This document shows, in pieces, positions 16,217 to 24,780 of a DNA stretch of 64,000 bases. The position numbers were made by a program, and so were the translations under genes. Numbering within the stretch: position 1 is the stretch's first letter; each line of letters begins with the position of its first letter. Source of the DNA: a bacterium (lineage in GTDB: Bacteria; Armatimonadota; Fimbriimonadia; Fimbriimonadales; Fimbriimonadaceae); assembly GCA_027483535.1 (NCBI GenBank), contig JAIXUN010000002.1:2232001-2296000 (forward strand). Reading direction: 5' to 3'. The notes beneath the pieces are model-generated. The model saw only the letters and a list, made by a program, of their open reading frames with translations. It ran no database searches and had not been told where the DNA came from.

Positions 16217-16769
16217 TTTGTTAGCATGGAACCTATTTGGTTGTGAGCGAAAATTTCATCCACCCTATAACGAAGAATGGATGAACCGGTTCGAACAGCC
16301 GATGCCGATAGGACGGTATCAGGTTAGAGATGAGTTGGGCGTAGAGGATTTAGAAGTCGTAGATAACTTTACGATTCTCAAGCCAAAGACTCAGTACCTG
16401 TATGTCCGCAACCCTGCAGACAAATACCTCTGGGAGAAATATAGAGTCCTTAGCACGGAAATCAAACCAGCTGATGAAGACGATCCGGAGATTGTCAATC
16501 AGTCTTTGAGTGTCATCGCTGGCACAGAGACTCGAATAAACAGGAGGAACCTTAGAACAAAGCTTGCTGGGAGGACGATAGTTCAGCGGAGTTCCGATTA
16601 CGAACCAAGAGAAGTCGATATCCCGGCACAATCAGATTTCGTGGAAAACTTTAGTGGACAGCTTATCTTCGCCGATACCGATGCGACATTTATCAGATGG
16701 AGAATCTTCACTCTCCAAAACGGAAAGGTGATTGAAACGAGATCCGTTCTCCGGGAACACGGGATGTAG
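16176..16769 (+). CDS. Lipoprotein, candidate immunity protein 5
   Basis: 197 aa from ATG 16176, overlapping the cassette 5 stop by 41 bases in another frame. The N-terminus ITHFVCFNLLAWNLFGC carries a lipobox-like cysteine. The mature part is polar, with mixed alpha/beta character, and no family is recognised. Position right behind the tip and predicted lipidation match candidate 4. The frame is open far upstream inside the tip gene, so the start is set by the signal sequence. Confidence 0.58.
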   Translation: MANSKKITHFVCFNLLAWNLFGCERKFHPPYNEEWMNRFEQPMPIGRYQVRDELGVEDLEVVDNFTILKPKTQYLYVRNPADKYLWEKYRVLSTEIKPADEDDPEIVNQSLSVIAGTETRINRRNLRTKLAGRTIVQRSSDYEPREVDIPAQSDFVENFSGQLIFADTDATFIRWRIFTLQNGKVIETRSVLREHGM

Positions 16770-17328
16770 GGCAATCACGGATACACCTTTGTTGTTGTTT
16801 ACGCATCCTTGCTTCATCATCAAGCAATTAGGTTTAAGTGCTTTTAGCACCTAGGACCACGGGCGCCTAAGCAGATTCATTGAAATGATCGTTGAGTGCT
16901 TCCTGGTGTCATCCTTCTTTCCATAGGATCGATAAGAGCAATACGATGTACATAGAATACGTGTTGTCCTGTTACGTCAAGTGAGTATTGGTCAACGCAT
17001 GAGAGATTAAGCAGTGTTGTTTTCGGCCTTCCAGGATAGTGCGTCCGGCGCAAGTGACCAGGCCCCATTTTCTCACCATCCTAAACCTGTAGGATTTCCT
17101 CCGTTTTGTTTGTCTTGAGACTTTCCTTAAGGGTGCTCCTTTAGAACTTATGACTGATAGTCGGAACCGTGCGGATCGCCGTTATCTCTCGTAATCCCTG
17201 CAACCTCGGCAGGATTTCTCAGCTCTCTACTCCGAACAGGACCTCTCTTCAGTCTCAGAGCCTTGGCGTATCATAAAGGACGTTATGGTGCACCAGAAGC
17301 CGTTTCTACGTACGCTAAGGAATAGCGG
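16770..17328. other. 559-bp region without a convincing gene
   Basis: Only short open frames occur; the longest, 63 codons on the minus strand at 16877-17068, has no recognisable motif or ribosome site. The region lies between candidate immunity protein 5 and repeat copy B and may be decayed mobile DNA. I see no tRNA, strong hairpin or array in it. Confidence 0.5.
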
Positions 17329-17928
17329 TTACGACTCGTGGCATGCGATGATCGAGCGAGCGATATCGAGTGCTCCGTCGACATCTATCTGATTGCGCGC
17401 AAAACTCGTGTTGAGTAATTGCTCTGGAAGCACCCAGTCGTATTTATCGCGAGCCTTGTTCTTGATATTGGTTGCTAGTTCAACGTCGTTTGGAATCGGG
17501 TCTTTCAGAAGTTCCGAGAGCACTCGCGCAAGTTCTTGCAAGGTCGCCTCCAGGATCAACACTTCCGGATCAGGATCAACCGTCAGGCCCTTATGATCCA
17601 GCAGAAGGCGAAGGGTCGAAGCTTCCCGATCGCCGCTCCAATGGAAGAGCAACGTTCTAGCGCCCATCTCGATTGCACTGGACGTCAATGCTCCCGATTC
17701 AGCGTAGGCCGATCTCGCGTTCGAAGGCATCCGCACTACTTCACCGTCTAAGTAGGCTGGAATGTCGGACCCTTCAAGGATCGACTTCATCTTCTGCCGG
17801 ACAACCCGGTGCACTTGCCCGGCGTCTCCGGAAAACCGAGGCGCACGTCCACCACGGCTTCGGCGCAACGTGATCACTTTGCGATCGTCGTCCACCTGAA
17901 AGCCGTTTTTCTTCGATTTTCCGCACAA
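17329..17928 (-). CDS. Protein of unknown function, DUF4145-like (full-length copy)
   Basis: 199 aa from a TTG, although the homologous frame continues upstream through a possible C-x3-C-x3-C start region (KIGRCIAPKCEPLCGK). A basic stretch (ITLRRSRGGRAPRF) is followed by helices such as SAYAESGALTSSAIEMGART, which resemble DUF4145-type proteins; this is a weak match. The C-terminal half contains HKGLTVDPDPEVLILEATLQ and helices. A truncated copy is at 13712-14078. An association with restriction or defence genes is known for DUF4145 but cannot be shown here. Confidence 0.55.
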   Translation of the reverse strand: MCGKSKKNGFQVDDDRKVITLRRSRGGRAPRFSGDAGQVHRVVRQKMKSILEGSDIPAYLDGEVVRMPSNARSAYAESGALTSSAIEMGARTLLFHWSGDREASTLRLLLDHKGLTVDPDPEVLILEATLQELARVLSELLKDPIPNDVELATNIKNKARDKYDWVLPEQLLNTSFARNQIDVDGALDIARSIIACHES

Positions 17929-17982
17929 AGGCTCACACTTTGGGGCGATACATCGTCCAATCTTTACAAGTGCATGGTTGAC
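17616..17982. repeat. 367-bp direct repeat, copy B
   Basis: The partner of 13712-14078, at a constant offset of 3904 bases over the whole length. It covers the 5' part of the gene at 17329-17928 plus 54 bases upstream. Both boundaries are sharp. The 248 bases from here to the ABC exporter hold no gene I can see. Confidence 0.85.
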
Positions 17983-18230
17983 CCGCGGATCGGGTTTCTA
18001 TCGCCACCCCAAAATCGCCTCTGATAAAGCAGCGTCGCTTTTCAAACGGTCAGAGTTTTTTGCGCGTGGATTTTCCTCCGAAGCCGGAACTTCGGATCGT
18101 AGAAACCGAAGATCCACGTTGCCTTCATGCGCCATTCGTTGCGTGAATCAATGGTGTCTCGCCCCTGCACAGCGGCAGGATCGGAACCAAGGGCGCGCCA
18201 CGGGGTCGGACGGGAGGGTCCGGAAACGCT

Positions 18231-20510
18231 ATGTCAGATTTGAACGGGTCAGATACCAAGGGGTTGCCAGAAGAGTCGAAGCAACAGTTGCAACAGACTG
18301 CGGATGAGGATAGAACCATCCGAGTTGAAACCGACTTGGATCGGTACGGCCGCTTGGGCCACAGCCGCCTGGAAATCTATGACGGCACCGCTCGTACCTT
18401 CCAAAAAACACCGACGGGCGAGGAACTGATTGAAGAGCACCCCGTAGCCGAGCTCACCAATCCTCGACTGGAAGACCTTGTCGATGCAACCGCGCTCATT
18501 GCCGACCGCAATGGCGGCAGCGTCGAACTGATTCGAGCCACCAACCGCCAAAACCTGGCTCTTGCCAACGCCGAAAAGCGGCTGAAGGCGATGATCGATG
18601 GGAAACCCCTTCCCCCCATCGACGACACCAATCGGCTTTGCCCCAAGTGCGGCAGACCGCTTCCCAAGTACAACAACGTCTGCGAAGCGTGCGTGAGCCG
18701 CGGCAAAACCCTGCTCCGACTCTTCGAATACACGAAGCCGTATCGCGGTCGACTCATTTGGGGAACGCTCCTCAGCGTTGGCGGCATGGTGCTGGAACTC
18801 CTTCCGCCTTACCTGACCAAGATCCTTATCGATGAGACGCTTGAGAAGAAGGACACCCTGCCAATGGCAGAGGTGTACGCGCACTTTCTGCAGATCATCC
18901 TCATCCTTCTCGTCGCGCGATTCATCATCCTGGGCGTTCAAATCGCTCGCGGACGAAACGTGGCTTTCTTGGGTGCGCGAATCACCATCGCCATTCGGCA
19001 CAGCCTGTTCGAGAAGCTCCAACACCTCAGTCTGGGCTTCTACGATAAACGCAACGTCGGCTCGATCATGAGCCGAATGACCAACGACACGGGCGCCCTG
19101 TATGACGTTCTCGTCGACGGTATCCCGGTGGTGGTGAACCAAATGGTGTTGCTCATCGGCATCCCAACGGTTCTGCTGCTGATGAACTGGAAGATCGGCC
19201 TTTGGGCGCTGATCCCCATCCCCGTCGTCGCGCTTGCCGTCAACTACTTCCGCAAGAAGATGAACCGGGTCTGGAGCCGCGTTTGGCACCAATGGTCTCG
19301 GATGAGCTCTGCCCTCAGCGGCGTTCTGCAAGGAACGCGCGTGGTGAAGGCTTTCTACGGCGAAGATCGAGAGGTCAGCCGCTTCAACCGTCGCATCAGC
19401 GAGCTCAGCGAAGCGGGCTATGTGGCAGAAGCCGGATGGGCCACCTTCTTCCCGCTGGTGCTGTTCGCCATGGGAATGTCCACCATCTTGGTCTGGTTCG
19501 TGGGCGGTAGAGGCGTCTTGCAAGGAATCATGACCGTCGGCGAACTCGTGGCGTTCATCGCTTACGTCCAACGCCTGAACGATCCGTTGATGAACCTGCA
19601 ACGCTTGATCGACTGGTCCACGCGAGCGCTCACCGCAGCAGAACGCGTGTTTGAGATTCTCGATACTCCGATCGATATTAAGGACGCGGAAGATGCCGTG
19701 GCCATGCCGCAGGTGGAAGGCGGCATCAAGTTCAGCGATGTCCACTTTGGCTACGACAAGCTTCGAACCGTTCTGCACGGCGTGGACTTAGAGGTCAAAC
19801 CCGGCGAGATGATCGGTATCGTTGGCCACTCCGGAAGCGGAAAAACCACGCTGATCAACATGATCCTGCGCTTCTACGATCCCACCCAGGGCCATATCGA
19901 ACTGGACGGTGTCGATCTGCGCAAGATCAAGGTCGACGACTTCCGGCGACAGGTTGGCGTTGTTCTTCAAGAGAGCTACCTCTTCCCCGGAACGATCAAA
20001 GACAACATCGCATACGGTCGACCCGACGCGACCCTCCGCGAGGTCATGGAGGCGGCGAAGGCGGCGAACGCTCACGACTTCATCGTGAAGTTCCCCGACG
20101 GATACGACACCTACGTCGGCGAGCGCGGTCAACGACTATCGGGCGGAGAGCGCCAGCGCATTTCCATTGCTCGGGCCATTCTTCACAACCCGAAGGTTCT
20201 TATTCTCGACGAAGCAACCGCCAGCGTGGACACGGAAACCGAGCGGATGATTCAAGAGGCCATCGAGAACCTGGTCGAGGGTAGAACCGTTCTTGCCATC
20301 GCCCACCGACTCTCCACGTTGAAGAACGCGGATCGCCTGGTGGTCATGGATGAGGGCCGAGTGGCGGAGTTGGGCACTCACGAAGAACTTCTCGCGCTAG
20401 AAGACGGCATCTACGCCAAGCTGGTCCGCATGCAGTCGGAAGTCAGCAAGATGCAGCAGAACTTCCTTGGCGAAATGCCCGCCGAAGAAGAGCCCGTAAC
20501 CGCCACCTAA
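18231..20510 (+). CDS. ABC exporter with N-terminal zinc-ribbon extension
   Basis: 759 aa, a fused permease/ATPase of the MsbA/type IV exporter class. Residues 1-135 are a polar extension unusual for the family, and a zinc ribbon (CPKCGRPLPKYNNVCEAC, about 137-154) precedes the membrane domain. Six hydrophobic helices span about 165-460. The ATPase has Walker A GHSGSGKTT at about 532, signature LSGGERQR at about 636, Walker B VLILDEAT at about 660 and the H-loop AIAHRLST. It should homodimerise to export lipid or drug substrates. The start is set by ATG with GGGAGG 13 bases upstream. Confidence 0.93.
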   Translation: MSDLNGSDTKGLPEESKQQLQQTADEDRTIRVETDLDRYGRLGHSRLEIYDGTARTFQKTPTGEELIEEHPVAELTNPRLEDLVDATALIADRNGGSVELIRATNRQNLALANAEKRLKAMIDGKPLPPIDDTNRLCPKCGRPLPKYNNVCEACVSRGKTLLRLFEYTKPYRGRLIWGTLLSVGGMVLELLPPYLTKILIDETLEKKDTLPMAEVYAHFLQIILILLVARFIILGVQIARGRNVAFLGARITIAIRHSLFEKLQHLSLGFYDKRNVGSIMSRMTNDTGALYDVLVDGIPVVVNQMVLLIGIPTVLLLMNWKIGLWALIPIPVVALAVNYFRKKMNRVWSRVWHQWSRMSSALSGVLQGTRVVKAFYGEDREVSRFNRRISELSEAGYVAEAGWATFFPLVLFAMGMSTILVWFVGGRGVLQGIMTVGELVAFIAYVQRLNDPLMNLQRLIDWSTRALTAAERVFEILDTPIDIKDAEDAVAMPQVEGGIKFSDVHFGYDKLRTVLHGVDLEVKPGEMIGIVGHSGSGKTTLINMILRFYDPTQGHIELDGVDLRKIKVDDFRRQVGVVLQESYLFPGTIKDNIAYGRPDATLREVMEAAKAANAHDFIVKFPDGYDTYVGERGQRLSGGERQRISIARAILHNPKVLILDEATASVDTETERMIQEAIENLVEGRTVLAIAHRLSTLKNADRLVVMDEGRVAELGTHEELLALEDGIYAKLVRMQSEVSKMQQNFLGEMPAEEEPVTAT

Positions 20511-20534
20511 CTGCCTGGAGCCGAGCCGTTAACG

Positions 20535-20573
20535 CGGGGCTTTCGAGTAGAACTCGAAAGCCCCGTACTTTTT
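20535..20573 (+). terminator. Rho-independent terminator after the ABC exporter
   Basis: CGGGGCTTTCGAG at 20535-20547 pairs perfectly with CTCGAAAGCCCCG at 20553-20565 around TAGAA. A T-rich tract follows. Confidence 0.85.
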
Positions 20574-20734
20574 GGCGAACCTTTCACGCTCCCTGCGCGT
20601 CATACTGGTTGCACTCAGGCAAGTTTCGCCAGGAGTTTCTCATGCTTGCGCACGAACCACGACCGAACTACACGAATCGCTAAATTGCGATTTCGTTTCG
20701 TCGTTGTTCTCCTGACCTCACGCGCAAGAATTTT

Positions 20735-21961
20735 ATGAAAGTTCCAAAAGATCTGTTTGTTCGGATCACCAAGCCCGGCTGTGGCGATCCCACCTTTGCC
20801 CTCGTAGAGCATCTGCGAGAGGCGCAACCAAACTCGTACATCCTAGTCACCACCGACTCGGACTTTAACCTAGACGGTTACAGTGAGTCGGGCGGATGCG
20901 CCTCTGTGATCCGCACCGATGTGGATTACAAAGTCGATGCGACCTGGATCGACGGGCGTCTCAAGTTGCGTCCAACCCACGCGCTCATTCACGTGGATTG
21001 GCGAAACAACTCGTTGTTCGTCGCCCGGTTCGGCCTGGGTTACGACAGCGTCAACGTGATCGTCGCCGATACGGTCTCGATCGCAGAATCGTTCTTCATC
21101 GAGGTCTGTAAGTGGAACGCGAGCACGGATGATTCCGTGCTGGTGTTCAGCAACGGCTACTTCAGTCGAGACGACGAAATGAAGTCTCAGATCGAGTCGG
21201 CCTCGCTTGCCGATCTGACGCTGAACGAGGATCAACGTCGGCAACTGGATGTCGCCATTCTTCGATTCTTCGAAGATCGAGAGACGTTCAAGAAATACCG
21301 TCTTCCTTGGAAGCGCGGAGCGATCTTGTACGGACCTCCCGGCAACGGAAAGACCTTCACGCTGCGAGCCCTGCTTCGGTCTTTGAGAAAGCCGTCGCTG
21401 GTGGTGCGCTCGTTCGAAGCCGAAGACGATCCCGTTCCGCAAAACATTCGAACCGTGTTCAACAAGGCGCGAGAGATGGCACCGTGCGTGCTGATTCTAG
21501 AGGATTTGGACGCCCTTATCCCGAAGGATCATCTTTCCGTTCTTCTGAACGAAATCGACGGTTTGGCAGTGAACGAGGGAATCCTCACGCTGGCAACGAC
21601 GAACCATCTGGAAAAAATCGATCCCGCACTGGCGCATCGACCGAGCCGTTTCGACCGCAAGATCTTCTTCCCTAACCCGGATGAGACCGCACGGTTCGAG
21701 TACATGACTCGGCGCACTCAGTTCTGGGAGGAAGGTGTCCGTCCGAGTGAAGAGACGCTTCGAGAAGTGGTCGCGCTGACGACCGATTTTTCGATCGCGT
21801 TCTTGCAAGAGATGCTCTCTTCGTCGCTCATGGTCTTCCTCCGAGAAGGCGGAGAGATCGGCGAGACCATCTTGGCAGAGGTGAAGACATTGCGAGCGCA
21901 AATTCACGCTTCGCCAAATTCTGGGGAATCCGGACTCCCATCCGGTTCCTCCTTGCTCTAA
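20735..21961 (+). CDS. AAA+ ATPase, BCS1/CDC48-like
   Basis: 408 aa. The N-terminal region of about 170 residues is of unknown fold. An AAA module follows, with Walker A GPPGNGKT near 200, Walker B CVLILEDLDAL near 253, sensor-1 TLATTN near 287 and an arginine-finger-like HRPSRFDRK. The sequence around the ATPase resembles bacterial single-AAA proteins of the BCS1/Yta7-like kind. It should remodel proteins in an ATP-dependent manner; the substrate is unknown. It is monocistronic between two strong hairpins. Confidence 0.85.
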   Translation: MKVPKDLFVRITKPGCGDPTFALVEHLREAQPNSYILVTTDSDFNLDGYSESGGCASVIRTDVDYKVDATWIDGRLKLRPTHALIHVDWRNNSLFVARFGLGYDSVNVIVADTVSIAESFFIEVCKWNASTDDSVLVFSNGYFSRDDEMKSQIESASLADLTLNEDQRRQLDVAILRFFEDRETFKKYRLPWKRGAILYGPPGNGKTFTLRALLRSLRKPSLVVRSFEAEDDPVPQNIRTVFNKAREMAPCVLILEDLDALIPKDHLSVLLNEIDGLAVNEGILTLATTNHLEKIDPALAHRPSRFDRKIFFPNPDETARFEYMTRRTQFWEEGVRPSEETLREVVALTTDFSIAFLQEMLSSSLMVFLREGGEIGETILAEVKTLRAQIHASPNSGESGLPSGSSLL

Positions 21962-21990
21962 TCGGCTGAATTCTTTTCAGCCGATTAGAG
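21956..21990. terminator. Perfect 15-bp hairpin between convergent genes
   Basis: CTCTAATCGGCTGAA at 21956-21970 pairs with TTCAGCCGATTAGAG at 21976-21990 around TTCTT. It overlaps the end of the AAA gene and lies 16 bases from the stop of the convergent lipoprotein gene, so it probably ends both transcripts. Confidence 0.8.
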
Positions 21991-22006
21991 TGCGAGTCCG
22001 ACTGCT

Positions 22007-23548
22007 CTAGAATCGGAAGAAGGAGACAACCTCAAAGCCCTTCCACAGGGTGAAGTCTTCAAAGACCCGCAAGAGGTAGAAGTCGCCTGTTTGCTTGTCC
22101 ACGGCGAATCGGGTGGAAAGATCGAACTCATAGAAGAAGGCCTGAGTCGAGATGTCGTCCAGCAGGTCTCCCTCAGCCGTGTAGACAATCACGTGAGCGG
22201 TCGCTTTATCTGCCGCATCAGGGGTCGCCATCACGTACACATTCCCATCCACCGCATCGAGGTCTAGCACCTCTTCTGCAAACGCCGCTACGATGACCGT
22301 CTCGGTACCCGTTGAGTTTTGGACCCGAATATCGGTGCCGTTGTAGTAAACGTTGCCGAATCCGTCCACGCCAATACGGTTCGATTTGCTGTCCAGCGTG
22401 GCCGTCAAAATGGTGGAGGTTCCAGACGTTTCGTATCGCCGGATGCGCTTCACGCCCGCTTCATCGGCGAGCACGAACACCCGACCATCGTCGCCGAGAG
22501 CCATGTCTAGGACGGTTCCTTGTAGGTTGAATCGCTTTGCGAAACCGACGCCTCGATCAGCGCTCCAAAATTCCACGGTCGATCCGACCTGAACCGCAAC
22601 ACCTTGTCGTCCGTTGCTATTGATCGCAAGCGAAAGCGGGGTGGCTGTTCCAGAGAAGCTGAGCGTTGGAGGAGTCACCCAACTAGGAAACTCGCGTTCG
22701 GTGGTAGCCCAAACCTGCGTGTTCGTATTGGCCTGAGTTTGGAAGACGGACATGAGGTTTGCCGTCGAATCCCCAACGATGTCAACGGCGGTTCGGTCGT
22801 CAGAAGCGTCGGTCCCTCCGGCAGTCAGGAAGCTGTTGATTTGATAAATCGAGTTCAGCGACTCGTAGGCAATCGTTCCAACCGGATCACCGGATTCTGG
22901 CTCGGTGTAGGTTGCCGTAACAGAGCCCGTGACCTCTTCCAGAGCCTTCAGCCGGACTTGACCCCCCGGAAGAGAAACGACTTTCACTCCAGTGGGCGCG
23001 GTCCATTGCCACGTTGTGTCGTCCACAAGAACCTCAACGTTTGCGGCGTTGAAGGCCTTGGCACTAAAAACTTTGTTGTCGCCGACGAGAATGGTCGTGG
23101 ACGGCCCGCTTACGGTGACCGTAGCGACTTGAGAAAGCATCGTCACCGTAAACGAGGTGTTTTGACCCTGGACTATAGAAAGGGATGTCGTTCCAGAGGC
23201 TTGCACCGTTCCCGTGGCGTCTGCTTGGGGAAAAGCTTCAGCGGTGACGGTGTAGTCACCGATGTCCACCGGATCGAACACGATTGGAGTCGTGTTCGAA
23301 CCCGTGGCGGTAGGTCGATTTACGACCTGTGTATAGGTTTGATTCGCGTTAGAAAGGCGGAGCCGAACGGAGTTCGCGGCGAGCGGAATCAAACGACTCC
23401 GCTCTGGCCACACGAACCGAATTTCGGCTTTACCGCGAGAGATGGACGAAGAATTACCGGAGCCCAGGCGAGACCCTACCCAGCCTCCGCATCCTGCAAG
23501 CAGGAGCGTGACGCAAAGTGCGATCAGTAGCCGGACTCCGCTCTTCAT
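22007..23548 (-). CDS. Lipoprotein with Ig-like N-domain and beta-propeller-like C-half
   Basis: About 513 aa from the ATG at 23548; the longer frame upstream lies in the preceding gene. The signal LLIALCVTLLLAGC is a clear lipobox. The first half shares the pattern IRFVWPERSRLIPLAANSVR and a following beta domain with the next gene upstream, so the two are paralogous. The second half has repeated segments with VDGFGNVYY, VDGNVYVMATP and VDKQTGDFYLL, as in beta-propeller/NHL-type proteins. Surface-exposed, function unknown. Its start overlaps the upstream stop as ATGA. Confidence 0.78.
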   Translation of the reverse strand: MKSGVRLLIALCVTLLLAGCGGWVGSRLGSGNSSSISRGKAEIRFVWPERSRLIPLAANSVRLRLSNANQTYTQVVNRPTATGSNTTPIVFDPVDIGDYTVTAEAFPQADATGTVQASGTTSLSIVQGQNTSFTVTMLSQVATVTVSGPSTTILVGDNKVFSAKAFNAANVEVLVDDTTWQWTAPTGVKVVSLPGGQVRLKALEEVTGSVTATYTEPESGDPVGTIAYESLNSIYQINSFLTAGGTDASDDRTAVDIVGDSTANLMSVFQTQANTNTQVWATTEREFPSWVTPPTLSFSGTATPLSLAINSNGRQGVAVQVGSTVEFWSADRGVGFAKRFNLQGTVLDMALGDDGRVFVLADEAGVKRIRRYETSGTSTILTATLDSKSNRIGVDGFGNVYYNGTDIRVQNSTGTETVIVAAFAEEVLDLDAVDGNVYVMATPDAADKATAHVIVYTAEGDLLDDISTQAFFYEFDLSTRFAVDKQTGDFYLLRVFEDFTLWKGFEVVSFFRF

Positions 23549-24780
23549 TTCGGACTCCTCACTGTTCCGGAAGCGCCACCCGTTGCCGTGGTCACGCTCA
23601 CGCCGCACACTGCGGTCTTGGTGGTGTCCTGCACAGACCGAGCGGTGATGTTCACCGACCCTGTCGTTGCGGGCATTCGAACAGTTGCCGATGTTCCGTT
23701 GGAAGAGGTGATCGAGGCACCTCCGGTAACGGCCCACGTAACCGTGTTATCAAGCGATCCATTGGTTACCGTCGCCGTCACCGTGATCGACTGGTTCACT
23801 TGCCTACTTGCCGTAGTTGGGCTCACCGCCACCGAGATATTAGAGGTAACCGTTGCCGTTGCTGTGTTCGATTTCGAGGTGTCTTGAACGCTCGTTGCCT
23901 TCACCGTTACCGTGCCGGGATAGTTCGGCATCTTAACGCGAGCCGTGGTTCCCGTGGAGCTAACGATGGTGGCACCACCCGTGACCTCCCAGGTGACGTT
24001 CGGGTTGGTTCCGTTAACGACGGTTGCCGTGTAGTCGACGGTTGCACCCGGCACCGGAGTGGAGTTCAGAGGATCGAGCTGGACACCGATTTGGTCGTTG
24101 ACCGCTAGGTTCACCGTTCGCGATGGACCTGCTCCCGGCTCGATGTATTGGACGTTCACCGAAGTGTTTCCAAGGGCCGATGCAATCACGGATACCGTGC
24201 TGCCCGTAGCGGTGGAACCTCCCTGAACCGTCAAGTTCGAGCCAGCCGTCCATCGCAGTTGAGAAGGATCGACCAGAACAAGGTCGCCTGCAGCGTTCTT
24301 AGAACTGACCGTGAGCGAACTTGGGACGTTCACGGTCAGGTTCGTCGCACCGGAGACATCCAGTTGAGTCACCGTGGAGTCCATGGTGACCGTAAAGTCG
24401 GTCGTCTGTCCTTGAACAATGGTGATGGTCGTCGCACCCGTGGCCTGGGCAATTCCCGATCCATCCGAACCAGGAAATGCCGTTGCGGTAACGGTGTAAT
24501 CGCCTACAACCACGTTGCTGAACTGAATCTTTGATGTGTTGCTTCCAGAGGCAGCATCCCGCGTAACAAGCTGAGTGTAGTTGTTCTCTGCGTTGCTAAG
24601 CGTGATCCGAACCGCGTTAGCGGCAAGCGGAATCAAGCGGGTGCGCTCGGGCCAAACGATCGTGATTCGAGCGCTCGTGCCAGAGGCAACGTTGTTGGAG
24701 GAGCCTCCGCATCCAATGGCGGTGAAAAGTGTGCCGATGACGGCAAGCACCATAAACAGAAGAAGTTTCCAGTGTTTCAT
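23545..24780 (-). CDS. Lipoprotein with Ig-like (BACON/Big-type) repeats
   Basis: 411 aa. Signal and lipobox (LFTAIGC), then a conserved N-domain ITIVWPERTRLIPLAANAVR shared with the downstream gene. Two Ig-like repeats follow with the signature VTWEVTGGATI, VKMPNYPGTVTVKATSVQDT and VTWAVTGGASI, VRMPATTGSVNITARSVQDT. Such repeats usually form adhesin or surface stalk domains. Translationally coupled on both sides: 1-base overlap (TAATG) upstream and ATGA downstream. Confidence 0.8.
   Translation of the reverse strand: MKHWKLLLFMVLAVIGTLFTAIGCGGSSNNVASGTSARITIVWPERTRLIPLAANAVRITLSNAENNYTQLVTRDAASGSNTSKIQFSNVVVGDYTVTATAFPGSDGSGIAQATGATTITIVQGQTTDFTVTMDSTVTQLDVSGATNLTVNVPSSLTVSSKNAAGDLVLVDPSQLRWTAGSNLTVQGGSTATGSTVSVIASALGNTSVNVQYIEPGAGPSRTVNLAVNDQIGVQLDPLNSTPVPGATVDYTATVVNGTNPNVTWEVTGGATIVSSTGTTARVKMPNYPGTVTVKATSVQDTSKSNTATATVTSNISVAVSPTTASRQVNQSITVTATVTNGSLDNTVTWAVTGGASITSSNGTSATVRMPATTGSVNITARSVQDTTKTAVCGVSVTTATGGASGTVRSPK

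Noticed and set aside
16877-17068. 63-codon minus-strand frame in the gap after cassette 5
   Set aside because: No motif, ribosome site or homolog evident; treated as non-coding.
6664-18000. CRISPR array or integron array in the RHS island
   Set aside because: The repeats are long, coding and unevenly spaced; no short regular repeat-spacer pattern or attC-like palindrome is seen.
18249-19778. 509-codon minus-strand frame across the ABC exporter
   Set aside because: Antisense to the clear exporter, His/Asp/Arg-rich without motif; a shadow.
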